From Methanolacinia petrolearia DSM 11571 (GTDB lineage Archaea > Halobacteriota > Methanomicrobia > Methanomicrobiales > Methanomicrobiaceae), in contig NC_014507.1 of assembly GCF_000147875.1 (NCBI RefSeq), positions 1 through 64,000 on the forward strand: 64,000 bases of DNA, written 5' to 3'. Numbering within the stretch: position 1 is the stretch's first letter; every line of letters starts with the position of its first letter. This document shows positions 26,070 through 36,000 of the stretch, in pieces. Position numbers and translations under genes: made by a program. The notes below the pieces were generated by a model, which was not told the DNA's origin, did no database searches, and saw only the letters and a list, made by a program, of their open reading frames with translations.

Positions 26070-29000
26070 ATGAAAGATAATACTATGAAACTGAAAAAAA
26101 CCTATCTGACTGCCTGTATTTTAGGGTTTATCCTTTGTCTGCTGGTGGCGTCCCCGGCATCTGCCGACCAGTACGTCGGCGGGGAGAAACCGGTGACCGT
26201 ACAGAGCGGAATTGTTTCGGGGGACCTGTGGTTCGACTCGCTTTACGGTATAGCCGGCGGGTCTTCGAATCAGCCGAATTCTGCTGAAAAAACTTTTAAA
26301 ATCCCGGATTACACCGATATTAAGTGGGCACGCCTTTATGTTGTCGTCTACTGCGGCAATATGAAGAATAATTACCAGGGACAGGCGATAGTCTCATTTG
26401 ACGGTGGCCGGGGGAAAAAGGGTCTTGGTACCGAGACGTTAAATAAGGAATATGTCTATGAGATCGACGGAGGGGTAACACCGGTCTCGATTAACGGCCA
26501 CTGCAACAGGGTCACAAGCGACTACCTGATGTGGTATGATGTTACGGACAAGATCAATTCGAGAGATGTTACGGCATATGTCAGCACGGACAAGGCCCCG
26601 GGTTATACGGGTACTTTTGACGGCAGGATCAAACTGATCACTCTGGTGGTGGCCTATGACGACGGGGACATGGACGAAGTCTACTACTGGGTTAACCAGG
26701 GCCATGACGTTCACTCCTACTATGTGGAGGAGAGCGGTATGACTTATACAGGCAAAACCGAGTTCGATACGAAGGAGCTTCCCGACGACTTCCAGATAGA
26801 TTCCGCGACACTCAGCGTGGTCCACCTTGCAAGCGAAAACGGTATCTACACCTTCAACGATGAGCTGCTGGACACCGAACCCTCTACCGGTACATACAGC
26901 GGCTACCAGCAGTGGGATGTTACGGATTCGGTCTCCAGCATCGGAGGTAAAAGTGAAATGACTTATGCCCGTCTGGGCACATCGGTCAGTGACTGGACAG
27001 ATAAAGGGGCATTTTATAAAATTCCACTGGCATTTCTGTCTGTAAAGCAGGGGGAGATGGGCATCAGCGTAGAGTCCAACCCCCGGGGAGCCGAGATTTA
27101 TATAGACGGCGAAGACCAGGAAATGGTTACCAACTCTCTCATCAATCTTCCGGAGGGCAGTTATTCGGTTTCCGTCCACAAGGACTTCTATTACGATCCA
27201 GACCCGGTCTACGTCGATGTGGACGAAGGTGAAATAGCGACTGTCAGTTTTAACCTCGAACCGAACAGCTATGAAGGCAAAGAATTCGAGGTGTATAAGA
27301 AAGGAACCGTCAAAGGCGGTGTTGCGATTGCAAATGCCAGCAAATATTCCGGGCTCCTGAAGAGGGGAAAATCGACGAAATATTCGCTTGATGTCTCTCT
27401 TCCTGAAGGTTCGACTGTTGAATATGCAAGATTGTACCTTTATTCGGCTGAGAGCTGCAATACCTCCGTCAAGGAGGACGTGGTGCCGGAGATGGAGGTC
27501 AGGTTCGGCGGCAGGGAGCTGGACGGCGAGAAATCCTACAGGGACCTGAAGGTCGACGGGGGATCTAAATACACTATCGAGACCACTTGCTACGATGTCT
27601 CTCGGGATGTCGGCGGTTCCGGGGAGTATGATGTTTCGATAAAGAACAGTGGAGAGGACTCCAATGATGTATTCGCCCTTTACGGGGCTTCTCTTGTGGT
27701 TGTATACTCCAACCCGGACTCGCCTTCGGCTTCTTACTGGATCGCCGAGGGCTGCGACGCCGTCATGGCATCCGACGAGTACGAGATTGATACCGAAGAC
27801 AGTACGACAACTGTTACTTTTACCGGTGATGCCGATTCGGTTACAAACGGCACCCTTTATGTTGTCTCCACCGGCGCAGACGGTATTGATAGCGAGGAGA
27901 ACAGGATTATTTTCAACGACTTCGAGGCGTTCGATCTCCTTAACGCCGGCTCTTCGGATGTGAGCACCGCATCTGTTGATGTGAAGCCGTACCTGAAGAG
28001 CTCGAAGAACGAACTGTCGATCCAGAGCTACCAATCCGGTGACAGCGGGGATTACATGGAGAACAGGATTGCGGTTCTTGTCCTGGAGCATCCTGACACG
28101 AGTGCAGCCGAAGAAGAGAGTTACGGCTATACGGGAAAGGAGCTTGAGGTCTATGATAAGGGCAGCCTTAATGGCGGTGTCGAAGTCGTAAATGCCAGCA
28201 GTTATACCGGGCTTCTTAATAAGGGAGATTCCAGGGAATATTCGCTCGATGTCTCCCTGCCGGAGGGTTCCGGGGTGGTGGGTGCAAGACTGTACCTGTA
28301 CTCTACCTGGAGCCACGATACGGTTGAAAAAGAGGGTGTAAGCCCGAATATTGGAACCGAATTCAACGGAAAAGAGATATCCATAGAAAAATCCTACAGG
28401 GACAGGAAGGGAGAGGGGATATACAACTATATTCTCGAGACGACCTGCTACAATGTCTCGGACGAGGTCGAAGGCTCGGGAAAATACAGCGTATCCGTGA
28501 AGAATACAGGGGGAAAGGATGATGCCTTCGCCCTTTACGGCGCCTCTCTCGTGATCGTTTATTCAGATCCCGATTCGCCTCTGACCTCTTACTGGATCGC
28601 CGAGGGCTGCGACACACTTCTCGCGTCCGATGAGTTCGGTACGGATACCGAAAACTGCACTACATCGGTTAAGTTCAGCGGTGGTGTAAGTTCGGTTGCG
28701 TCCGGCACCCTGTATATGATCTCGACTGCAGCGAGCGGGCTGGAGGGCGACGAGAACCGGCTGGTCTTCAACGATTACGAAGGCTTCAATCTCCTTGAGG
28801 GCGGCTCTTCTGATATCAGTACGGCCGTCCTGGATGTCGGGCCTTATGTCAGGAATTCCGGGAACAGGCTTTATGTCCAGAGCTATGTCTCGGGGGATAA
28901 AGGAGATTATATGGAGAACCGCGTCGCAGTTCTGGTTCTAAAACATTCGGGCGGCACCGGTATGACTGAAGAGACTGGGGATGAAGAGGAGTCCGGTGTC

Positions 29001-30743
29001 CTGTCTCCGGGCCAGACATCGGCCACGTATCCGCTGTCTCTTTCCGGAGGAAGGACCGGTGCCGAGCATATCGTCTTCGGCAACGGAACTATTGTATTGC
29101 TGGTGTACGAGGGCTCTTCACTGGCCTATTCGTCGGGAATGCCGGTGGACAGCATTACGATAAAAAAATCGGATGCAGGGAATTTTTCATGGGCGTACAC
29201 GATCGGCCCCTCTGGTGCAAAGAGCGATATTCCGGTTCTTATAGAGGCGGCCGTTCCTGAGTCCGTGGGCAGCGGAGACCCGGAACTGGTGTACTATGAC
29301 GAGGAATCCGGGGAGACCAGGGAGACTGTGTCGAAGTACGACAGGGAAAGCGGCACCCTGTCCGCAAGGATCTCCGAACTGGGTACATATGCAATTGTAT
29401 ATTCGCAGGGAAATTCCGGTTCATCGGACCTGATCTTTCCCCTGAATATAATTGCGGATGCGATCTCCTCTTTCCTCGGGGGCGGGGAGTCCGGTGGGGA
29501 GATTCAGGCTGAGCCTGGTGCGATTTTGAATTCTACCACCGCAGCTCCGACAGAATCCGTCGCGGATGTTTCCGCTAAACCCGAGGTAATCGAGATCGAT
29601 CCGACCCTGAACGATTTTGAAGTCCGGATATCTTCGAGCCCTTCTTCTGCTAAGATATTCCTAGACGGCAACTATACAGGGAAGACAACTCCTGCCGTTT
29701 TCACCCTCCGCGGCGGGGATCACCTGCTTGAGCTCGAGCTTGAGGACTTCGATCCCTACAGCGAGGAGTTCCTGCTGTCTGAAAATACGACTGTAAACGC
29801 CGATCTCCAGACCGGAATTAAACTGGTAAAGGAAAGGAAATATGACGGCTTTATCGGGATCTCCGATCTCGGGGGCATAGGAGGCGTATATGTAACGTCG
29901 TATCCTGACGGTGCTACCGTCTACGTTAACGGGTATAATACGGAAATGGTGACCCCCTGTGTGTTCTACGGGCTAAAAGAGGGACTCAATACGATAAAGG
30001 TCAAGAAGACGAATATCGAATATTCCGAGAGTTCGAAGAAGGTCTGGGTAGACTCCGGCTCCGTAATGCCGGTGAGTTTCGATGTTCTGCCGTCTTCGGG
30101 TAATAGTGCCGATATCGATTCGATAGAATACGACGGGTATTATTTCACTATCAACGGGCACCTTCCCGAGTACGAGCTTCCGAAGGTGGTAGCCGTCGGT
30201 TCGGCGAACAGCTTCATTACGTTTTATGAAGACGGGAAGTATCTCTCTCATAACATTCATGCGTATTCCGATAAAGAACTGAACGATATCAGGCCACGGG
30301 AGTACAGGTTCGGGAAGATTCTCGTAGAGTCGGACCCGGACGGGGCTGAGATCTATGTCGACGGATATGATACGGGGTACAGCACACCGTATGCAATAGA
30401 CGGGCTCTCCGACGGCGCTCATTATGTCGAGGTTTCAAAGCCCGGCTATATAAGAGGCGGGGAGGAGATACTCCTGACTCCCGACGAGGCGGAGTACGAT
30501 GCAAAGCTTAAGATCGATCTCGAATCCTATATCTACGGCTCGCTGGAAGTGACGAGCAATCCTTCGGGAGCGAAGATCTACCTGTATAACAGGGACACGG
30601 GAAAGACTACGCCTTATACGTTCAGGTATATGGATATCGGCGGAATCACCGTGAAAGTTGTCGGGGAGGAGAGCACCGAAACCGTCGAGGACGTAATTAT
30701 AAATCCGCTGGAGACGACTTTATGCCATGTGGACCTGGATTAA
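26070..30743 (+). CDS. giant DUF3344/PEGA surface protein
   Basis: This exported protein has about 1557 residues: a signal peptide (ends PASA, about residue 33), then a DUF3344 domain (to ~330), one PEGA domain (~340-405), and two more DUF3344-like modules that are clear duplicates of each other, each with GKELEVYDKG- or GKEFEVYKKG-type openings and SYWIAEGCD motifs. A linker region (SGVLSPGQTSATYPL) follows, then four further PEGA domains to the end. There is no C-terminal helix or sorting signal, so attachment must be by PEGA-wall or protein contacts. ATG at 26070 has GGTGG five bases upstream; an ATG at 26043 overlapping the permease stop is the alternative. It is the last gene of the ABC/DUF3344 operon. 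Confidence 0.9.
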   Translation: MKDNTMKLKKTYLTACILGFILCLLVASPASADQYVGGEKPVTVQSGIVSGDLWFDSLYGIAGGSSNQPNSAEKTFKIPDYTDIKWARLYVVVYCGNMKNNYQGQAIVSFDGGRGKKGLGTETLNKEYVYEIDGGVTPVSINGHCNRVTSDYLMWYDVTDKINSRDVTAYVSTDKAPGYTGTFDGRIKLITLVVAYDDGDMDEVYYWVNQGHDVHSYYVEESGMTYTGKTEFDTKELPDDFQIDSATLSVVHLASENGIYTFNDELLDTEPSTGTYSGYQQWDVTDSVSSIGGKSEMTYARLGTSVSDWTDKGAFYKIPLAFLSVKQGEMGISVESNPRGAEIYIDGEDQEMVTNSLINLPEGSYSVSVHKDFYYDPDPVYVDVDEGEIATVSFNLEPNSYEGKEFEVYKKGTVKGGVAIANASKYSGLLKRGKSTKYSLDVSLPEGSTVEYARLYLYSAESCNTSVKEDVVPEMEVRFGGRELDGEKSYRDLKVDGGSKYTIETTCYDVSRDVGGSGEYDVSIKNSGEDSNDVFALYGASLVVVYSNPDSPSASYWIAEGCDAVMASDEYEIDTEDSTTTVTFTGDADSVTNGTLYVVSTGADGIDSEENRIIFNDFEAFDLLNAGSSDVSTASVDVKPYLKSSKNELSIQSYQSGDSGDYMENRIAVLVLEHPDTSAAEEESYGYTGKELEVYDKGSLNGGVEVVNASSYTGLLNKGDSREYSLDVSLPEGSGVVGARLYLYSTWSHDTVEKEGVSPNIGTEFNGKEISIEKSYRDRKGEGIYNYILETTCYNVSDEVEGSGKYSVSVKNTGGKDDAFALYGASLVIVYSDPDSPLTSYWIAEGCDTLLASDEFGTDTENCTTSVKFSGGVSSVASGTLYMISTAASGLEGDENRLVFNDYEGFNLLEGGSSDISTAVLDVGPYVRNSGNRLYVQSYVSGDKGDYMENRVAVLVLKHSGGTGMTEETGDEEESGVLSPGQTSATYPLSLSGGRTGAEHIVFGNGTIVLLVYEGSSLAYSSGMPVDSITIKKSDAGNFSWAYTIGPSGAKSDIPVLIEAAVPESVGSGDPELVYYDEESGETRETVSKYDRESGTLSARISELGTYAIVYSQGNSGSSDLIFPLNIIADAISSFLGGGESGGEIQAEPGAILNSTTAAPTESVADVSAKPEVIEIDPTLNDFEVRISSSPSSAKIFLDGNYTGKTTPAVFTLRGGDHLLELELEDFDPYSEEFLLSENTTVNADLQTGIKLVKERKYDGFIGISDLGGIGGVYVTSYPDGATVYVNGYNTEMVTPCVFYGLKEGLNTIKVKKTNIEYSESSKKVWVDSGSVMPVSFDVLPSSGNSADIDSIEYDGYYFTINGHLPEYELPKVVAVGSANSFITFYEDGKYLSHNIHAYSDKELNDIRPREYRFGKILVESDPDGAEIYVDGYDTGYSTPYAIDGLSDGAHYVEVSKPGYIRGGEEILLTPDEAEYDAKLKIDLESYIYGSLEVTSNPSGAKIYLYNRDTGKTTPYTFRYMDIGGITVKVVGEESTETVEDVIINPLETTLCHVDLD

Positions 30744-30944
30744 TTTTATTTTTCTCCCCGGTTCTTTTGTTTCCCGGGCCGGGGTAATAAAAAAGTTATA
30801 ATTTTTAATACTAATTGCAACTAATATTATTATTGTAACACTTTTTAACATTGGAATTATTTTTGTATTATCTAATTATACTATAGAAATATTTTTGAAA
30901 ATTTTTTATTAAAAAAATAGTATTAAGTAATATGAAAATCATGC
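30744..30944. other. AT-rich intergenic region with promoter-like words
   Basis: A short T-rich stretch after the giant gene may terminate the operon. The region is about three-quarters A+T and contains a TAATA-CTAATTGCAACTAA-TATTA near-palindrome around 30807-30830. It probably holds the promoter for the leader that follows; I cannot choose one TATA box among many AT words. Confidence 0.45.
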
Positions 30945-30947
30945 TTT

Positions 30948-31195
30948 TACATGCTCAGGAGGTGTTCAGCCTGGGCGATCCTACCCTTGCAAAAGGTGGG
31001 GGCATAACCGTGAGAAAATGTGAATTGCAAATCCTCAGAGCCATGAGTATCTCGTTTTTCACTTTATTTCATGGTTGCGCCGGTTGCAGCTGGCAACTAC
31101 CAGTAAGAGTTTCACCGGAAACGGCCGCAGGAGGGGCTTTGAGCAAAGTCGATTGCCCGGAGACCCTTAAGCCGGCCGCGTTTCGATAAAAAATT
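30948..31195 (+). ncRNA. structured 5' leader RNA candidate of the CARDB/DUF3344 gene
   Basis: About 250 bases with far higher GC than the flanks hold many strong helices: GCUCAGG/CCUGGGC, CUACC..GGUGG around GCAA, AGCCAUGA/UCAUGGUU (eight pairs), GUUGC/GCAAC, CCG-GAAA-CGG (GNRA loop), CUUUG/CAAAG, and a closing AAACG-GCCG with CGGC-CGCGUUU. An 85-codon frame through it has no matching homology and no codon signature. The position directly before a surface gene start fits an untranslated leader or riboswitch-like element. One phrase, GCCCGGAGACC, resembles the cobalamin riboswitch B12 box, but the other conserved parts are absent. Confidence 0.5.
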
Positions 31196-31225
31196 TGAGA
31201 AAATGAATTAATGAGAGATGAAAAT

Positions 31226-32536
31226 ATGAATGGAAAAGCAATAAATGGATCGATAAAAAAGATCGCACTGATTTCGATCTTTTTGATCTTCCTTGTTGGA
31301 ACGGCTTCGGCTCTACCTGATCTTTACGTCAGCAGTGCGAGTACAAACTATAAGTACGCTGGTGAAATTTATGCCAATGAGAACAATTCTATGGTTGTCA
31401 CTGTTTGTAACGCTGGCGATCAAACTGCTTCAGATGCCGTGGTCAGTCTCTCTGTAACAGATGCAGCATCTAATCCTGTTGTAGTAAATTATCCGATCGG
31501 AGATATTGCTGCCAGTGCTTGTGCGACTGTAACACTCATTGACCCCACAATTCGCACTTCACAGGGCAGTACGGTGACCTACACTGTTCAGGTCAACTGT
31601 ACGAATGCAGAATCCAATTATGACAATAATACACTGACCACTTCAGGTTATGAAGTATTGTTTAATGGATATAAGGGCAAACGCTACTGGACCGGTGCTT
31701 CTGACATTACGACGAAGCACACATATGAGGGAAATATCAACATGACTTATTACAACCAGACTGAAGCAAAGTACGCATCAACGTCTTGGGGTACAAGAAG
31801 CGAAGTTTGGACTCCGGCAAATCTGGTTGTACCTGACGGTTCAACGGTTCTGGGTGCCTGGCTGTATGTTTCATATAACTGGGATAATACCTCCACTGGT
31901 ATGGCTGGTTTCGGAATGAAATTCAATGATAATGCATCTGTAATACCCTTAAACAACTATACCGACCAGAGCAATATAGGATCATACGGTGACAAGAAGT
32001 ACGGGCTGATTTCATTAAATGTGACTGATTATTACGACGCAAATGGGTATAACTACCTGAACATGACACAGAGCACAAGCGGATACGTTCAGGCTCTCTA
32101 CCCAAGTAGTCTTGTGGTCGTCTATGCGAATGCGAACGAATCGCAAAGGCAGATCTTCATAAACGAAGAATGTGACGAACTCGCTATTACTGAATTCCCG
32201 AATTATAATTACAACGTCACATCGGAGGAGGCGACAGAGTATGTACCATTCGAGGAATATATTGACAAATATTCTGCTGTGAGTGCTACCCTTTACAGCT
32301 TTGTTGCCAGCGCAGGACATCCTACAGGAGGACCGGATGGAGAAGGTAACATGTTCTTCAACGATTATACAGTAGGAACTTATTTATGGGAAGGGACCTC
32401 CTATTCAGCATTCCCGTATATTGCGGATGTGAAAGGTTATCTGAGTGACGCGGGTGATGATAATGTGGCCTCTATACAGGCTACTTCACGTACAGGAATG
32501 CTTAATATTGAGCAGGTACTTGTTGTTGAGTACTAA
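31226..32536 (+). CDS. CARDB/DUF3344 surface protein, possibly abundant
   Basis: This exported protein has 436 residues. A signal peptide ends ASA near residue 30, a CARDB domain follows (about 32-150, PDLYVSSASTNYKYAGE), then a DUF3344-like domain (about 155-436: GYKGKRYWTGASDITTKHTYEG, LGAWLYVSYNWD, SQRQIFINEECDEL). Asn-X-Ser/Thr sites are frequent, so N-glycosylation is likely. The same CARDB-DUF3344 block recurs inside the 2645-residue protein downstream (FNGYKGK/YNGYKGK and RKQIFINEGFD motifs). Codons are more AT-rich and more uniform than in neighbours. With a long structured leader and a strong terminator, this suggests a highly expressed envelope protein. ATG at 31226 follows gagatga; 31211 is an alternative. 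Confidence 0.9.
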   Translation: MNGKAINGSIKKIALISIFLIFLVGTASALPDLYVSSASTNYKYAGEIYANENNSMVVTVCNAGDQTASDAVVSLSVTDAASNPVVVNYPIGDIAASACATVTLIDPTIRTSQGSTVTYTVQVNCTNAESNYDNNTLTTSGYEVLFNGYKGKRYWTGASDITTKHTYEGNINMTYYNQTEAKYASTSWGTRSEVWTPANLVVPDGSTVLGAWLYVSYNWDNTSTGMAGFGMKFNDNASVIPLNNYTDQSNIGSYGDKKYGLISLNVTDYYDANGYNYLNMTQSTSGYVQALYPSSLVVVYANANESQRQIFINEECDELAITEFPNYNYNVTSEEATEYVPFEEYIDKYSAVSATLYSFVASAGHPTGGPDGEGNMFFNDYTVGTYLWEGTSYSAFPYIADVKGYLSDAGDDNVASIQATSRTGMLNIEQVLVVEY

Positions 32537-32555
32537 GAATAACATTCAGTAAAAA

Positions 32556-32613
32556 AAAGGAACCGGCAGCCGCGGTTTTAGTCTCGCATAGACCGATTCC
32601 TTTTTTTTGAAAG
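32556..32613 (+). terminator. strong intrinsic-type terminator
   Basis: A long hairpin with AAAGGAACCGG on one arm and GACCGATTCCTTT on the other is followed by a run of eight T. It lies 20 bases after the stop of the 436-residue surface gene and is the clearest terminator in the window. Confidence 0.75.
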
Positions 32614-32624
32614 ATCAGGTGCAG

Positions 32625-32656
32625 GGCGGGTCGAACCGCCGTGCACCAGTGCGTGT
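32625..32656. other. long GC-rich perfect-arm hairpin
   Basis: GGTGCA-GGGCGG-GTCGAA-CCGCC-GTGCACC folds into an almost continuous 11-12 pair stem. An outer pairing CCAG..CTGG with sequence 20 bases on extends it. On the minus strand the loop reads GGTTCGAC, like a tRNA T-loop, but the loop is six bases and no matching acceptor, D or anticodon arms exist. Confidence 0.6.
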
Positions 32657-32990
32657 GTGAAATTCTCTGGTAAGACCGTTATATAGGAAAATATGCCTGT
32701 TTTGCAAATTTTCATGCAAAATTCCACTACAGTTTTATGAAAAAATACTTCCTCTGATATACTCTTTTTGCTAAGTCAGGTATAACTTAGTAACACAAAT
32801 ATTTGGAAAGTTATATTTCGTATGAAGAAATACAGATTTTGTTAGACCAAGATGACTTTTCCGGCTTTGCTTCAGACTGGTGATCATGGTGTGCATAAGG
32901 GGGCTGAAATATTGCACATCCTGTGTTTGATCAGGAGAGAATTCCGGAACGGGCAAGTAGGTCTGCCAGGATGAATCCGGCTGTACATTT

Positions 32991-33017
32991 CCGGTAGCTC
33001 TTATATGTAAATACCGG
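32991..33017. promoter_or_regulatory. CCGGTA-N15-TACCGG palindrome around a TATA-like box
   Basis: Six-base arms (32991-32996, 33012-33017) flank CTTATATGT (33000-33008). The location about 75 bases before the giant surface gene and over its likely TATA box fits a repressor operator. Confidence 0.4.
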
Positions 33018-33081
33018 GATTGGGGCTGTGCACCGGATAACCTGCTGGTGGTTGCAGAAATTATTTACTAGGGTTATAACT

Positions 33082-36000
33082 ATGAGGGGAGTGATTGGGA
33101 CTCAAAAAAATAACGCAGTTCATCGCGTTTTTCTGTTTTATATGGTTGTATTATTATGCATAGTTCTGATGATTATTCCGGCAATGGCGGGTGGCCCGGA
33201 GTGGACTTTGAACACTTCCTGGAGCGCCCCAGATGTAGGTTCTTCTTCATCAGCGGCTTTTGCCGACCTTGACGGTGATGGCGACTATGACCTTATGATC
33301 GGTGCAGTTTCAGGAGTAACATACGGATATGAGAATACTGGGTCTTCGAGCGGCCCGGAGTGGACTGCGAAATCTTCCTGGAATACCCCTGATATAGGTA
33401 GTGTTGCATCACCAGCTTTTGCCGATCTTGACGGTGATGGCGACTATGACCTTATGATCGGTGCAAGTGATGGAATCACATATGGTTATGAGAATACCGG
33501 GTCTCCGGGTAGCCCGGAGTGGACTGCGAAATCTTCTTGGAATACCCTTGATATAGGTTCTGCTTCAAAACCAGCTTTTGCCGATCTTGACGGTGACGGT
33601 GATTATGACCTTATGATTGGAATATCTACAGGATTCACATATGGTTATGAGAATACCGGGTCTCCGGGTAGCCCGGAGTGGACTGCAAAATCAGAATGGG
33701 ATAGCCCTGATGATATAGGTTCTACTTCAAACCCAACCTTGACCGATCTTGACGGTGATGGCGACTATGACCTTATGATCGGTGAATCTCAAGGCGTTGC
33801 ATATGGTTATGAGAATACCGGGTCTTCGGGTAGCCCAGAGTGGACTGCGAAATCCGAATGGGATAGCCCTGATGTAGGCAATTCTGCAGCACCGGCATTG
33901 GCCGATCTTGATGGTGATGGTGACTATGACCTTATGATCGGTGCAAGTGATGGAATCACATATGGTTATGAGAATACTGGGACTATGGGTGTGATGGCAC
34001 CTGTGGCCGGATTTTCGGTATCACCTACCTCCGGTGATGCTCCCCTGACTGTTCATTTTACCGATGAGTCTACCAACGATCCAACCGAATGGTCATGGGA
34101 TTTTGGTGATGGTGACACCACTAATTCAACCGAACAGAATCCAATTCATACTTATGCGACATCCGGCACCTACAGCGTGACTCTTATTGCGACAAACAGT
34201 GCGGGCGATGGTACCAAGTTGGAGACTGATTACATCACAGTTACAAACGCTGTAACTCCCGTAGCGGCCTTTAGCGCCGAATCGACCTCAGGTAATGTTC
34301 CCCTTACCGTGAAATTCAACGATCTCTCCGAAAATTCACCAACTTCGTGGCTTTGGGACTTTGGTGACGGCGACAGCACCAATGCGACAAAAAAGAACCC
34401 CGTTCACACCTATGCGACGGCCGGCACCTACGATGTGAGCCTCACAGCGACAAATCTTGCGGGTAGCGGCATTAATGTTGCAACCAGTTACATCACAGTT
34501 ACAGACGTTATCCCCGTAGCAAACTTCAGTGCTGAACCTACCTCCGGTTATTCTCCTCTGACAGTTATTTTCACCGATGAGTCGACAGGTTACCCCACCT
34601 TATGGTCATGGGATTTCGGTGACGGAGACACTACTAATTCAACCGAACCTAACCCGGTCCATACCTACGCTGAAGCTGGCACCTACAGCGTGACTCTTAC
34701 CACGACAAATAGTGCTGGCGACGGCATTGAATCGAAGACTGATTATATAACGGTTACAGATCTTGTTGCCCCAGTAGCGGACTTCAGTGCTGAAACGATC
34801 TCCGGTAATGTTCCCCTGACCGTGCAATTCAACGATCTTTCGGAGAATCTGCCGACCTCATGGTCGTGGGATTTCGGTGATGGTGACACAACCAATTCAA
34901 CACAACATAACCCGATCCATACCTACATTGCATCCGGCACCTACAGCGTGACTCTCACAGCGACAAACATTGCGGGCAATGGCGTTGAATCGAAGACCGA
35001 TTATATCACCGTTGAGAGCCTTGTTCCGGGAGAAAGCGCACCTGTCGCTTCTTTCACCACGAACTCCTCTTTGGGCAGAGTGCCTTTCACCGTCCAGTTA
35101 ACTGACACAACGACAGGCAACGTGACATCTTGGTACTGGGACTTCGGCGATGGAGGAAACTCAACCGAGCAGAGCCCTGTTCATACTTACGTTACCGAAG
35201 GAACCCAAACTGCCACCCTTTCTGCCACCGGACCGGGCGGTACCACAAAAGCAACAGTCACAATGACGGTGGACGCCCCACTCAACACGGGCAGCTATAA
35301 CGGAGGGGTACCTTTGACCACCGTGCAGGAAGGTATCGTATCCGGCGGGCTGTGGTATGATTCGTGGCCTGGATTTGGTACTTATGCAGAAAAGACATTC
35401 ACACTGCCTGACTATAAGGAGATCAAATGGGCGAGGCTTTACGCTTGCGTCTACAGTTCATCTATGGATGGCACGACGTCTTTTTCGATGACAATGGACA
35501 TCGACGCCGATGGCGAAGAGGGCTATGAAATACAGGAAAACGAGGCCTACAGTGTCGATTACTCTGGCGTTCCTGCCTGGTTGAACGACCATGTGAACAG
35601 GGTTACGAGCGACTATTTCATGTGGTATGACCTCACCGACGCGATTAATGGGTCTGAAGTGAATGTCAAGGCAACAGGAGGAGGTTCTGACGGCAGGATC
35701 AAGCACATCACCCTTGTCGTCGCATACGATGACGGAGATGAAGATAAGATCTATTACTGGGTGAACCAGGGGCATGATTCTGCAAACTATAATTATGATA
35801 ATTATATCGGTTCAACAAAATTCAGTACGTCCTCACTCTCCGGTTTTGATACCGCAAACCTGACTTCAATATATGCTGCGAGCGTCGATGGAGTATATAC
35901 ATTCAATGAAGAGTCGCTCTCATCTGGATCACCAGTTTTAAGTGGTGGATACTTCGGATACGACGACTGGAATGTAACTGGTTATTTAAATTCCGGACAG

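Larger units (their letters stand above)
32614..33081. other. intergenic region with hairpin and promoter of the giant mosaic gene
   Basis: There is no gene. It holds a long GC hairpin (32625-32656) and, near 33000, a TATA-like CTTATATGT inside a CCGGTA/TACCGG inverted repeat, followed by a ~50-base leader to the ATG at 33082. A 61-codon minus-strand frame (32771-32956) shows no coding features. Confidence 0.5.

Noticed and set aside
26439-28316. 625-codon frame opposite to the giant DUF3344/PEGA gene
   Set aside because: It is a by-product of GC-rich third positions of the sense gene; its protein has no domains, and the sense gene has complete domains and a signal peptide.
30932-31189. 85-codon frame in the structured leader
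   Set aside because: The start codon lies before the helices, the protein has no recognisable features and its codons follow RNA pairing rather than coding needs.
30948-31195. Cobalamin riboswitch
   Set aside because: Only a B12-box-like phrase is present; the conserved upstream parts (GCCACTG-type box and core helices) are not found.
32614-32700. Minus-strand tRNA gene
   Set aside because: The T-arm-like hairpin has a six-base loop, and acceptor, D and anticodon arms cannot be placed.
33200-33985. CRISPR array
   Set aside because: The repeats are contiguous coding VCBS units in one reading frame without unique spacers of constant length.
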